DNA of 9,308 nt from an uncultured Bacteroidales bacterium (GCA_934678915.1 CAKUSF010000081.1:1-9308); one strand, 5' to 3'; counted from the stretch's first letter, positions 1 to 8,012 are shown. A program made the numbers and translations. Notes: a model not told the origin generated them from the sequence alone.

Positions 1-600
1 CTTGAGGCCATGCAGGAGCGTCAGGTGACGATCGGTGACCAGACATTCAAGCTTCCGGAGCCTTTCCTCGTGATGGCCACGCAGAACCCTATCGAGCAGG
101 AGGGAACATACCCGCTTCCAGAGGCCCAGGTGGACCGTTTCATGCTGAAGGTCATCGTGAGCTACCCTAAGAAAGAAGAGGAGAGACAGATCATAAGGAT
201 GAACAACACCGGTGAGTTCCCGACAGTTAATCCTGTGATCAAGCCAGAGGACATCGTAAGGGCTAGAAGCGTTGTAAGAGATGTCTATATGGACGAAAAG
301 ATTGAGAGGTACATAGTTGACATCGTCTATGCGACACGTACTCCGGACGATTATGGTTTGGGTAAGGTCAAAGATCTGATTTCGTTCGGTGCCTCACCGC
401 GTGCCAGCATCTCGCTGTCAATGGCTTCCAAGGCCTACGCTTTCATCAAGAGAAGAGGCTATGTGATTCCGGAGGATGTCAGAGCCGTCTGCAATGAGGT
501 TCTTCGTCACAGGATTGGCCTTACCTACGAGGCTGAGGCTGAGAACGTCACGACCGAGCAGATCATCGCTGAGGTCCTTAATGCTGTGCAGGTTCCGTAA
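1..600 (+). CDS. MoxR-family AAA+ ATPase, C-terminal part (5' end cut by window)
   Basis: The reading frame is open from base 1 (Leu-Glu-Ala precede the first ATG at 10), so the true start lies outside the window and 199 residues remain, against about 330 for the family. The visible part opens just after where Walker B would be. It contains the MoxR signature around LEAMQERQVTIG (1-12), sensor 1 in FLVMATQNP (22-30), the conserved EQEGTYPLPEAQVDRF stretch (32-47), and the sensor 2 motif GASPRA (130-135) in the helical lid. Walker A and B cannot be seen. MoxR ATPases are cytosolic chaperone-like AAA+ proteins thought to act on VWA-domain partners; here a DUF58 gene starts 40 bases downstream, followed by two VWA Bat genes, which is the standard partner arrangement. 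No truncation other than the window edge is apparent, and the C-terminus (AVQVP) looks natural. Confidence 0.96.
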   Translation, partial: LEAMQERQVTIGDQTFKLPEPFLVMATQNPIEQEGTYPLPEAQVDRFMLKVIVSYPKKEEERQIIRMNNTGEFPTVNPVIKPEDIVRARSVVRDVYMDEKIERYIVDIVYATRTPDDYGLGKVKDLISFGASPRASISLSMASKAYAFIKRRGYVIPEDVRAVCNEVLRHRIGLTYEAEAENVTTEQIIAEVLNAVQVP

Positions 601-640
601 CGGGCGATGTGTAGTTTGGCTTTAATCAGACATTTCAATC

Positions 641-1543
641 ATGGCATCGACTTCATCAGTTAACTCGGCCAACGAACTGCTCCGCAAAGTCCGCAAGATA
701 GAGATCCGCACCAGGGCTCTGTCCCACCAGATTTTTGCGGGTGAGTATCACAGTGCCTTCAAAGGCCGTGGAATGGCCTTCAGTGAGGTTCGAGAGTACC
801 AGTACGGGGACGATGTGCGCTCGATGGACTGGAACGTGACCGCACGTCTGCGTTCTCCTTACGTCAAGGTCTTCGAGGAAGAAAGGGAGATGACAGTCGT
901 CCTTTTGATTGACATCAGCCGTTCGGGACTGTTCGGAACCAGTGTGAGGACGAAGAGAGATTTGATCGCAGAGATTGCTGCTGTTCTGAGTTTTTCGGCT
1001 ATCATCAACAATGACAAGGTCGGAGCGTTGTTTTTCAGTGACAGGGTTGAGGAGTTTATCCCACCGAAGAAAGGGCGCAGTCATCTCCTTCACATCATAC
1101 GCGAGATTATCGAACTAAAACCAAAGTCTAACGGAACAGATGTCGGTCAGGCTCTGCGGTACTTGACGAATGCGATGAAGAAGAAGTGCACTGCTTTCGT
1201 GCTTTCCGACATGTTGGACGCTAATCCTGATGGCTCTCCTCGCTATGAGGATGCTCTGAAGGTAGCTCGCAACCGTCATGACATCTCCGTTATCAAAGTT
1301 CACGACCCTCGCGAGAGGACTATTCCAGATGTCGGATTGGTTCATGTAAAGGATTCCGAGACTGGAGAGTCCTCTTGGATCAACACTTCCAGCAAGAAAA
1401 CAAGGGCTGAATATTCAAAATGGTTCGGTGCCGTTGCGGATGGAGAGAAAAAGTTGTTCAATCGCTATCAAATTGATTCGGTGGACATTGCTACAAATCA
1501 AGATTACGTCAAGGGACTGATGACATTTTTCGGGAGGAGATAG
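641..1543 (+). CDS. DUF58 domain protein (VWA-like partner of MoxR)
   Basis: A 300-residue protein with no signal peptide or membrane helix, so probably cytosolic. The DUF58 core is clear: GRGMAFSEVREYQYGDDVR followed by SMDWNVTAR (42-69). Behind it is a VWA-like fold with a complete metal-ion-dependent adhesion site: DISRS (91-95), Thr166 in NGTDV, and Asp190 in VLSDM. DUF58 proteins are almost always encoded next to moxR and are presumed targets or adaptors of the ATPase; what this one binds is not known. The start at 641 is the first ATG after the moxR stop and gives the usual N-terminus (helix around ELLRKVRKIEIRTRAL). There is no Shine-Dalgarno-like sequence in the preceding bases, which is common in Bacteroidetes. 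The next gene begins one base after its stop. Confidence 0.95.
   Translation: MASTSSVNSANELLRKVRKIEIRTRALSHQIFAGEYHSAFKGRGMAFSEVREYQYGDDVRSMDWNVTARLRSPYVKVFEEEREMTVVLLIDISRSGLFGTSVRTKRDLIAEIAAVLSFSAIINNDKVGALFFSDRVEEFIPPKKGRSHLLHIIREIIELKPKSNGTDVGQALRYLTNAMKKKCTAFVLSDMLDANPDGSPRYEDALKVARNRHDISVIKVHDPRERTIPDVGLVHVKDSETGESSWINTSSKKTRAEYSKWFGAVADGEKKLFNRYQIDSVDIATNQDYVKGLMTFFGRR
1533..1537 (+). promoter_or_regulatory. Shine-Dalgarno-like GGAGG for the 1545 gene
   Basis: GGAGG lies 7 bases before the ATG at 1545, inside the last codons of the DUF58 gene. The sequence also encodes Gly-Arg-Arg, so part of the match may come from protein coding. It supports the 1545 start. Confidence 0.5.
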
Positions 1544-1544
1544 A

Positions 1545-2597
1545 ATGAAGAGTATTTTTTACGGACTTTCGCTTCTTTGCGCAACGATGATCACCATCGT
1601 TGCAACAGGACAGCAGGCTCCGCAAAGTAAAGGGATGCTGATCAGATCGGAGGACTCCTTTTTGGAACCTCTTCAGAAGCGTGACACCGCTCTGATTGGT
1701 GATCAATTCCGTTATGGATTCCATCTGAAGGATGTGGCTGAAGGAACAAGATTCGCTTTACCGGACTTCTCGAAGGGGTTTATGGACAGCGTTGAGATTG
1801 TCTTTCCTTTCATGGTTGACACTGTCCGCGTCCAAGGCAAAAGGAACGAACCAAAATCCTATGACATAGATGTGTCAATGGTCGTGACATCTTTTGATGA
1901 AGGACAGTACGAACTTCTGCCGCTTTCTGTAGTAAGGGCTTCTGGAGTAGATAGGGTTGACACTCTGGTCTTTGAACCAAAGGTCTTGGACATCCGCACG
2001 ATGCCTGTTGACACCACGACTTACCAGATTCATGACATAAAGGGACAGATTCGCTATCCTTTGAAAGCCTCGGAAGTAATCCCTTATGTTTTAGGAATAT
2101 GGGGTGTCGCTTTCTTGGCTATTTTGATTTGGGCCCTGCTAGCCTCAAGACGTAAGAATAGCGGAGAAGGTGCGGCTCACAAAGATCCGCCATATTTAGT
2201 CGCCCTGCGCAGACTCGACCGTTTCCGTGGTAACAAATATTGGGTTCCAGAAAAGCAGAAGACGTTCTATTCAGGAATCACTGATGCCTTAAGGGAATAT
2301 ATTGACGCACGCTATGGCATTGATGCGATGGAGATGACTACTGCCGAGATATTCAAGGATCTCAAGAACTCCGGTGTTCCGGCTGACCTTTATGAGGAGA
2401 TGAAGACGCTGTTTGAGACTGCGGATTTCGTCAAGTTCGCCAAGGCTTCTGCATCGGATGAGGAGAATGCAGCCGCTCTACCTGCCGCTGTGCGCTTTGT
2501 GACAGTTACTTACCAGTCTCAACTTGCCGAGGAGGAGGCAGCCCGTAAGGCAGCTGAAGCTAAATCTTCGGCCAAAAAGGAAGGAGGCCAGTCATAA
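1545..2597 (+). CDS. Bat-operon membrane protein with BatD-like layout (unnamed)
   Basis: A 350-residue protein of the kind usually found between the DUF58 gene and batA in Bacteroidetes bat operons; it has no accepted symbol. Residues 1-22 form a signal peptide (hydrophobic core FYGLSLLCATMITIVA). A beta-rich envelope domain follows (about 30-170), then one membrane helix (about 178-200, VIPYVLGIWGVAFLAILIW) and a basic stop-transfer SRRK. The cytosolic tail has a helical domain (about 215-325) and a charged Ala/Glu/Lys-rich end. This tail resembles the cytosolic domain of BatD in the same operon (FY..ITDALREYI here, FYEELHKALIGFV there). The envelope domain probably contacts BatA/B or BatD, but that is inferred from context only. 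GGAGG 7 bases upstream and the signal peptide support the start. The stop TAA shares its last base with the batA ATG (TAATG). Confidence 0.9.
   Translation: MKSIFYGLSLLCATMITIVATGQQAPQSKGMLIRSEDSFLEPLQKRDTALIGDQFRYGFHLKDVAEGTRFALPDFSKGFMDSVEIVFPFMVDTVRVQGKRNEPKSYDIDVSMVVTSFDEGQYELLPLSVVRASGVDRVDTLVFEPKVLDIRTMPVDTTTYQIHDIKGQIRYPLKASEVIPYVLGIWGVAFLAILIWALLASRRKNSGEGAAHKDPPYLVALRRLDRFRGNKYWVPEKQKTFYSGITDALREYIDARYGIDAMEMTTAEIFKDLKNSGVPADLYEEMKTLFETADFVKFAKASASDEENAAALPAAVRFVTVTYQSQLAEEEAARKAAEAKSSAKKEGGQS
2581..2587 (+). promoter_or_regulatory. Shine-Dalgarno-like AAGGAGG for batA
   Basis: AAGGAGG ends 9 bases before the batA ATG at 2597, inside codons for Lys-Glu-Gly-Gly of the upstream gene. 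With the TAATG junction it suggests that batA is translated by re-initiation or coupling. Confidence 0.5.
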
Positions 2598-3580
2598 TGT
2601 ATTTTGAATATCCTCAATTGCTTTGGCTCCTTGTGATTCCAGCCCTGCTGGTGCTGCGTTATCTGTACGTGGAATTGAAGGACCGGAGGCCACATCTTAG
2701 AGTTTCAAGTCTCACACCTTGGAAATCAGGAGGTAAGACTATCTTGAATGTGATTAGGCATATTCCATTTGCTTTAAGGATTGTTGCTCTTTCGCTGATT
2801 GTAGTTGCGATTGCCCGCCCACGTTCCTCTACTAAGGTGGAAAAGGTTGACACAGAGGGAATTGACATCGTGCTTGCGATGGATGTCTCGACCAGTATGC
2901 TGGCCAGGGACTTCACCCCTGACCGAATAAGCGCCGCCAAGGACATCGCCATCGAGTTCATCGCCCAGAGACCTTCCGACAGGATTGGAATCGTTGTGTT
3001 CGCCGGCGAGAGCTACACGCAGTGCCCGCTTACAACCGATAGGGCCACCTTGATCAACCTGATGAAAGAGATTTCCACCGACTTGATCGAGGACGGAACA
3101 GCCATCGGCAACGGGCTTGCCACTGCTGTGGCCAGAATCAAGGATTCCGATGCCAAGAGCCGGGTCGTGATTCTGCTGACCGATGGCGTTAACAACTGTG
3201 GCGAGATCTCCCCGGAGACCGCTGCTGAGATTGCCAAGACCTATGGGATAAGGGTTTACACAATTGGAGTCGGGGCGAATGGCGAGGCTCCATACCCAGT
3301 GATGACTCCGTGGGGCGTGCAGATGCAGAATCTCAAGGTTGAACTTGACGAGAAACTTCTCTCCAACATCGCTTCTATGACAGGAGGTAAGTATTTCAGG
3401 GCCACCGACAACACGAAACTCGCGGAGATATATTCAGACATCAACAAGATGGAGAAGGCGCGCACAACGATCGACAGTTTCCCTATTTATAAGGAATTGT
3501 TCGGCTCCTATGCCCTTGCTGCGTTGATCTGCCTGCTCTTGGAGGCTCTTGTTAAACTGTTGATAAGGAGGTTGCCATGA
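2597..3580 (+). CDS. batA: BatA: membrane-anchored VWA domain protein
   Basis: A 327-residue protein with two N-terminal membrane helices (about 7-23 and 56-74, the second ending in the conserved ARP), a VWA domain (about 88-285) and a C-terminal helix (about 302-319) before a basic end. The metal site is complete: DVSTS (96-100), Thr168 in DGTAIGNG, and Asp196 in LLTDGVNN. Other family marks are ARDFTPDRI, DRIGIVVFAG and VYTIGVG. With helices either side, the VWA domain should face one compartment; the published Bat model puts it in the periplasm, but the sequence alone does not decide this. BatA is thought to complex with BatB and other Bat proteins under MoxR control. The call as BatA rather than BatB follows gene order. 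The start overlaps the upstream stop by one base; the end overlaps batB by four. Confidence 0.95.
   Translation: MYFEYPQLLWLLVIPALLVLRYLYVELKDRRPHLRVSSLTPWKSGGKTILNVIRHIPFALRIVALSLIVVAIARPRSSTKVEKVDTEGIDIVLAMDVSTSMLARDFTPDRISAAKDIAIEFIAQRPSDRIGIVVFAGESYTQCPLTTDRATLINLMKEISTDLIEDGTAIGNGLATAVARIKDSDAKSRVVILLTDGVNNCGEISPETAAEIAKTYGIRVYTIGVGANGEAPYPVMTPWGVQMQNLKVELDEKLLSNIASMTGGKYFRATDNTKLAEIYSDINKMEKARTTIDSFPIYKELFGSYALAALICLLLEALVKLLIRRLP
3565..3571 (+). promoter_or_regulatory. Shine-Dalgarno-like AAGGAGG for batB
   Basis: AAGGAGG lies 5 bases before the batB ATG at 3577, inside the last batA codons (Ile-Arg-Arg-Leu). It is the best-placed such site in the window and, with the ATGA overlap, fixes the batB start. 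Confidence 0.55.
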
Positions 3581-4587
3581 TTATTTTCGCTGCACCGCAT
3601 TATCTTTTATTGCTGTTTCTGATCCCTTTCTTCTTTCTTGGTATGGGGCTTTGGCTGTGGAACAGACGTCGCTGCCTGCGCAAGTTCGGAGATGAGGCTC
3701 TTGTGAATGAACTCATGCCTTCGTGGTCACGTAACAAATTGTGGGTAAGGACAGTCCTATTCTCATTGGCGTTTTTCTTCTTTATAATCGGTTTGTCTAG
3801 ACCTCAAATGGGGGCTAAGCTTAAAGAGCATAAGATCAAAGGTGCTGAGATCATGATTGCTCTTGACGTGTCCAATTCAATGCTCGCTCAAGACTATTCT
3901 CCAAACAGATTGGAAAGGGCTAAATTGGCAATCTCACGCATCACTGACAAACTTCAGGATGACAGGATTGGCTTGATTGTGTTTGCAGGTACTTCTTTCG
4001 TTCAGCTTCCGATTACCTCGGACTATGTGAGTGCCAAGATGTTTCTGAACACCATCTCTACAGAGTCCGTTCCGATTCAAGGTACAGCGATTGGAGATGC
4101 TATCAACACAGCGATACGAGGTTTCAGTGCCCAGAGTGAACATAGCCGTGCCATTATCGTGATCACAGATGGCGAGAACCATGAGGATGACGCTGTGGCT
4201 GCCGCCAAGCAGGCTTCTGATGCTGGAATCAAAGTCTACACGATAGGTGTTGGATCAGTTGACGGTCAACCGATTCCGATGGATGGAGGTCTTTTGAAAG
4301 ACAAAGAGGGCAACATTGTCGTAACCCATCTAGACGAAGAGACTTTGAAGGAAGTCGCTTCTGCGGGCGGGGGTGCTTACATCCATGCTGGCAACGATGA
4401 GTTCGGCCTTACCCCAATCATCAACGACATCCGAAAGATGGAGGATGAGGAATATAATTCCGTGGTCTTTGAGGAATATGACGAGCAGTTCATGTATTTC
4501 CTCGGAATAGCATTAGCGCTCTTCGCTGTTGAAATGCTCATAGGTGCAAGACGCTCCCGTAAACATTTGTTTGAAGAAAAGAGATGA
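3577..4587 (+). CDS. batB: BatB: membrane-anchored VWA domain protein
   Basis: A 336-residue paralogue of the preceding BatA with the same plan: helices at about 8-28 and 56-74 (then LSRPQMG), a VWA domain (about 90-290), and a C-terminal helix (about 305-323) followed by a basic tail. The metal site is intact: DVSNS (97-101), Thr170 in GTAIGDA, and Asp198 in VITDGENHEDD. The GENHEDD stretch is typical of BatB and differs from GVNNCGE in BatA. Pairs of VWA Bat proteins are usual in Bacteroidetes operons and may form a heteromeric membrane complex; the ligand is unknown. The start overlaps batA by four bases (ATGA) and the stop overlaps batC in the same way, so translation of the three genes is probably coupled. 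No missing residues or frame breaks were seen. Confidence 0.95.
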   Translation: MIIFAAPHYLLLLFLIPFFFLGMGLWLWNRRRCLRKFGDEALVNELMPSWSRNKLWVRTVLFSLAFFFFIIGLSRPQMGAKLKEHKIKGAEIMIALDVSNSMLAQDYSPNRLERAKLAISRITDKLQDDRIGLIVFAGTSFVQLPITSDYVSAKMFLNTISTESVPIQGTAIGDAINTAIRGFSAQSEHSRAIIVITDGENHEDDAVAAAKQASDAGIKVYTIGVGSVDGQPIPMDGGLLKDKEGNIVVTHLDEETLKEVASAGGGAYIHAGNDEFGLTPIINDIRKMEDEEYNSVVFEEYDEQFMYFLGIALALFAVEMLIGARRSRKHLFEEKR

Positions 4588-5360
4588 AGACATTTTTGAG
4601 ATATTCATTGTCAATTTTCCTGTTGGTTCTTTCGTGTTCAGCAGCGTTTGCTCAGACCGACCGAAAGGAAGTCCGTGCCGGCAACCGTCAGTTTAAGAAA
4701 GGAAATTGGCAAAATGCTGAAATTGAGTACCGTAAGGCTCAAGCTAAAGATTCCACGTCTTTCGCTGCCGGTTACAATCTAGCCGGAGCACTTTATCGGG
4801 AGAATAATTTTGACGAGGCCGGTAAGTCTTTGGAAAAGTTTAAGGATGTGGCTCCAATGTCTCCTAATGGTGCTGACTATTACTACAATTTGGGCAACAT
4901 TGCGGTTCAGAAAAAGGATTGGAAAGCGGCTGTGGATGCCTATAGGCAGTCTATTCTTCGCGCTCCTGATGATCTGGACGCAAAAGAGAACTATGCCTAT
5001 GCGAAACAGATGTTGAAAAACAATGGTGGCGGTGGAGACGGCCAGAATGATCAAGACAAAAACAACGATCAGAACCAGAATCAGGATCAGAACGGTGGCG
5101 GTCAGGATAATAATCAACAAGACCAAGACCAGAATCAGAATAACGACCAGAATCAGAATAACGACCAGAATCAGAATCAGAATCAAGGTGAACAGCCTAA
5201 GCCTCAGCAAGGTGAGGGTGAGGGCGATGCCAGAATTTCTCCTCAGCAGGCTCAGCAGATGCTGAAAGCTGTTCAGGCTCGTGAAAAAGAGACCCAAGAC
5301 AAGGTTAACAAAGAGAAGGCGGCTCTTTTGAAATCACGCCAAAAGGAAAAGAATTGGTAA
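4584..5360 (+). CDS. batC: BatC: TPR protein with Asn/Gln/Asp-rich tract
   Basis: A 258-residue exported protein. Residues 1-23 form a signal peptide (cleavage after AFA likely; Cys18 in VLSC gives a weaker lipoprotein alternative). TPR-like helices follow: about 29-52 (RAGNRQFKKGNWQNAEIEY), 60-90 and 98-132 (YYYNLGNIAVQKKDWKAAV). Residues about 146-210 are low complexity, almost only Asn, Gln, Asp and Gly, encoded partly by an 18-base DNA repeat. The C-terminal segment (ISPQQAQQMLKAVQAREKET, then a Lys-rich end finishing in EKNW) is the conserved BatC tail, so the gene is complete despite the repeat tract. BatC probably serves as a periplasmic scaffold in the Bat complex through its TPRs; this is from family knowledge. 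The start overlaps batB by four bases and fits the signal peptide. Confidence 0.92.
   Translation: MKTFLRYSLSIFLLVLSCSAAFAQTDRKEVRAGNRQFKKGNWQNAEIEYRKAQAKDSTSFAAGYNLAGALYRENNFDEAGKSLEKFKDVAPMSPNGADYYYNLGNIAVQKKDWKAAVDAYRQSILRAPDDLDAKENYAYAKQMLKNNGGGGDGQNDQDKNNDQNQNQDQNGGGQDNNQQDQDQNQNNDQNQNNDQNQNQNQGEQPKPQQGEGEGDARISPQQAQQMLKAVQAREKETQDKVNKEKAALLKSRQKEKNW
5127..5176 (+). repeat. 18-base tandem repeat inside batC
   Basis: The unit GACCAGAATCAGAATAAC occurs twice without mismatch (5127-5144, 5145-5162), and a third copy matches for 14 bases (5163-5176) before changing to CAGAATCAG. Each unit encodes Asp-Gln-Asn-Gln-Asn-Asn. Looser CAGAAT/CAGGAT repeats surround it from about 5040. Because the unit is a multiple of three, gain or loss of copies would keep batC in frame. 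Confidence 0.9.
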
Positions 5361-5364
5361 CAGG

Positions 5365-8004
5365 ATGAATATGAAGAGATTGTTAAGCATCGCTGCGTTT
5401 TTGCTCATGGCCTTTTTTCAGGTCGCAGCCCAAAATTCAATCAGGGTTGAGGCACCGGATGTCGTAGCTGTGAACGAGCAGTTCAATGTCACTTTCATAA
5501 TTGAGGGGGAGAAAAGCCCTTCGGATTTCCAATGGTCTGTTGGAGATGACTTCCAACTTGTCTGGGGACCGCAGAGGGGATCAAGCTCAAGCATTCAGAT
5601 AATTAACGGGAAACGCTCATCTTCCCACCAAACTACTTTCACCTACATATTGATTCCTAAGTCAACGGGTACATTTCAACTCCCTGCCGCTACCGCTATG
5701 CTTTCCGGTGACAAAATTTCATCGAATCAGGCGTCTATTCAGGTAGTAAGTGACGGTGGATCATCTTCTCAGTCTTCAAGTCAGGGAGGTGGACAATCGT
5801 CCGGAAGTGGGAATCGTCAATCTGCAACTTCAGGTGAAATTCCTTCCGGTGATTTGTTCATGAGGCTTTCCTTAAGTCGTTCGGAAGTGGTTGTCGGAGA
5901 GCCTATCACGGCAACACTGAAACTTTACCAAAGGACCAATGTCGTTGGTTTTGAAAATGCTAAGCTGCCTACTTTCAATGGCTTCTGGAGTCAAGAGACC
6001 TACGTCCCTGACAACATTGAATTTAAGCGCGAGAGTCTTGACGATAAAATCTACAACACTGCGGTTCTCCGCACGTATGTGTTGATTCCTCAAAAGTCAG
6101 GAACCATAACAATAGATCCATCCGAACTTGTGTGTGTCATCAATGTTAGGGTGAACAATTCTTCATCAGGCAGTATCTTTGACCAATTCTTTCAGGATGA
6201 CTACCGTCAAATCAGGAAGAGGGTGACTACTCCTGCCGTGAAGGTAAAAGTAAACCCTCTTCCTGCTGGCCAGCCTGCTTCCTTTGGTGGCGGAGTGGGT
6301 AATTTTGGAATATCCGCTCGCTTGACTTCGGACAACATCAAGACGCATGATGCCGCATCTCTGATCATCACTATTTCTGGCCGTGGTAACGTCGCTCTTC
6401 TGGAGGAACCTAAGGTGAATTTTCCTCCTGATTTTGAGGTCTATGACACAAAGGCGACGGAAAACACTGACAAGAGCACAGGAAGTACTTCCGGAAGCAA
6501 GTCTTTTGAATATCCGTTTATTCCGAGGAGCCACGGAGACTTCACAATCGATCCTGTGGAATATTCCTACTACGATGTCAATCAGGGTAAGTATGTGACA
6601 CTCAAAACAGAACCGATGCACATAAAGGTTGCTAAAGGTAAGGGCGGAGAATCATCTACAGCCGTGTCTGTGAACTCAGGTGTCGAAAGGAAGGATGTGA
6701 AAAGTCTGGCTGATGACATTCGCTTCATCTTCACAGGCAAGCCAAATCTGTCTGATTCCGGATCGTTCTTTGTCGGTTCGATTCTTTTCTGGATTTTGCT
6801 TTCTGTGCTTGTTCTGGGAGTCTCAGCAGTGTTCCTTGCTTTCAGAAAGGTGTCTGCCATGAGGGCAGATGTTGCTGGCACAAAGAACAGACGCGCGACG
6901 AAGATGGCACGCAAGCGTCTTGCCCAGGCCGGTGAATATCTTGATAAGAATCTCTACACTGCTTTTTATGAGGAACTTCACAAGGCACTCATTGGGTTCG
7001 TTTCTGACAAACTTAACATGGACATGTCTGAGATAAGCAAAGATAACATCGCTTCCGCTCTTACTAGTGGTGGAGTGAGCGAGGAACAAACCAAGGCTTT
7101 TACGGATCTTCTAGATGCATGTGAGTTCGCCCGTTATTCTCCAGATGGTGGCAATGAGGCCATGAGATCTCACTACGATGACGCGTTGAAAGTGATCACG
7201 TTGATTGACTCAAGCCTGAAATCGGGAGGCAAGTCATTTAGGAAGGCTGCGACAATCATAACCATTCTCCTTTCTCTAGGCTTTTCTATGAATATCCAAG
7301 CAAAGGATCTTGATTCATTGTGGACTGCTGGTGTCCAGGCCTATTCAGATGGAAAGTTCTCTGACGCATCTTCTGCGTGGACTTCAATTGAAGAGTCTGG
7401 CCAGAAATCAGCCACTTTGTACTATAATCTTGGCAATTCATGGTTCAAGCAGGGAAACTATCCAAAGGCTATTTTGAACTACGAGAGGGCGTTAAGGTTG
7501 GATCCGTCATATTCAGATGCTCGCTACAATCTTGAGTTTACAAATAGTTTTGTTCAGGACAAGATTGAACCTGTTCCAGAGTTTATCCTCAAAAGCGTGG
7601 CAAGGAAAGTTTGCTATGTGATGAGTTCCAATGCTTGGGCAGCCATATTCCTAGTTCTATTTGCTGCGGCTTTAGTTATGGGACTTCTCTACATGCTAGG
7701 GGCCTCTGTTGGTAGGAGACGAATTGGATTTTACTGTGGGATTGTACTCTTGCTGTTTTCTATCGGAGCACTAAGTTTCTCCGTTTGGCAGAAGTCTGAC
7801 AGCTTGAAGTCTGACACTGCGATTGTGATGTCTCCGGTTTCTTCTGTGAAGAGTTCTCCGTCCTCCGGTTCGTCCAAGGATTTGTTTGTGATCCACGAAG
7901 GTACCAAGGTTACAATTCTGGACGAGGTTGGCTCGTGGAAGAACATCTCCCTCGCGGACGGACGTCAGGGTTGGATTCCGTCCAGTGATCTTGAAGTAAT
8001 CTAA
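5365..8004 (+). CDS. batD/batE: BatD-BatE fusion protein
   Basis: One 879-residue frame holds two Bat proteins usually described separately. BatD part: signal peptide (1-22, ending VAAQ), a long beta-rich envelope region (about 24-440) broken by a Ser/Gly/Gln linker (about 128-160), the motif DDIRFI (450-455) just before a membrane helix (about 468-492), and a cytosolic helical domain (about 505-612). BatE part: a second signal-like hydrophobic segment (about 628-643, then IQAKDLD), TPR helices (about 648-725, including YYNLGNSWFKQGNYPKAI), two membrane helices (about 757-778 and 787-808), and an SH3-like C-terminal domain (about 815-879) with the conserved GRQGWIPSSDLEVI end. The BatE hydrophobic segment probably re-enters the membrane to place the TPRs outside. 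The start is 4 bases after the batC stop; an alternative Met lies two codons later. BatD/E are presumed envelope partners of BatA-C. Confidence 0.92.
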   Translation: MNMKRLLSIAAFLLMAFFQVAAQNSIRVEAPDVVAVNEQFNVTFIIEGEKSPSDFQWSVGDDFQLVWGPQRGSSSSIQIINGKRSSSHQTTFTYILIPKSTGTFQLPAATAMLSGDKISSNQASIQVVSDGGSSSQSSSQGGGQSSGSGNRQSATSGEIPSGDLFMRLSLSRSEVVVGEPITATLKLYQRTNVVGFENAKLPTFNGFWSQETYVPDNIEFKRESLDDKIYNTAVLRTYVLIPQKSGTITIDPSELVCVINVRVNNSSSGSIFDQFFQDDYRQIRKRVTTPAVKVKVNPLPAGQPASFGGGVGNFGISARLTSDNIKTHDAASLIITISGRGNVALLEEPKVNFPPDFEVYDTKATENTDKSTGSTSGSKSFEYPFIPRSHGDFTIDPVEYSYYDVNQGKYVTLKTEPMHIKVAKGKGGESSTAVSVNSGVERKDVKSLADDIRFIFTGKPNLSDSGSFFVGSILFWILLSVLVLGVSAVFLAFRKVSAMRADVAGTKNRRATKMARKRLAQAGEYLDKNLYTAFYEELHKALIGFVSDKLNMDMSEISKDNIASALTSGGVSEEQTKAFTDLLDACEFARYSPDGGNEAMRSHYDDALKVITLIDSSLKSGGKSFRKAATIITILLSLGFSMNIQAKDLDSLWTAGVQAYSDGKFSDASSAWTSIEESGQKSATLYYNLGNSWFKQGNYPKAILNYERALRLDPSYSDARYNLEFTNSFVQDKIEPVPEFILKSVARKVCYVMSSNAWAAIFLVLFAAALVMGLLYMLGASVGRRRIGFYCGIVLLLFSIGALSFSVWQKSDSLKSDTAIVMSPVSSVKSSPSSGSSKDLFVIHEGTKVTILDEVGSWKNISLADGRQGWIPSSDLEVI

Positions 8005-8012
8005 TACGATGA

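Noticed and set aside
601..640. Internal promoter or terminator between moxR and the DUF58 gene
   Set aside because: Only 40 bases, with no inverted repeat and no Bacteroides-type -7 element; it reads as an ordinary intra-operon gap.
656..1093. Minus-strand 145-residue frame opposite the DUF58 gene
   Set aside because: It has no recognisable motif and lies entirely inside a well-supported family gene.
5127..5176. Short direct repeats as a CRISPR array
   Set aside because: The 18-base units are directly adjacent without spacers and lie in frame within batC.
5023..5265. Plus-strand 80-residue frame rich in Arg, Ile and Thr
   Set aside because: Another frame of the same batC repeat tract (alternating RIRIR); no start context and no independent support.
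4779..5297. Minus-strand 172-residue frame with very hydrophobic Ile/Leu/Val runs
   Set aside because: It is the antisense reading of the batC Asn/Gln/Asp repeat; the hydrophobic runs follow from the repeat codons, and batC on the plus strand is clearly the real gene.
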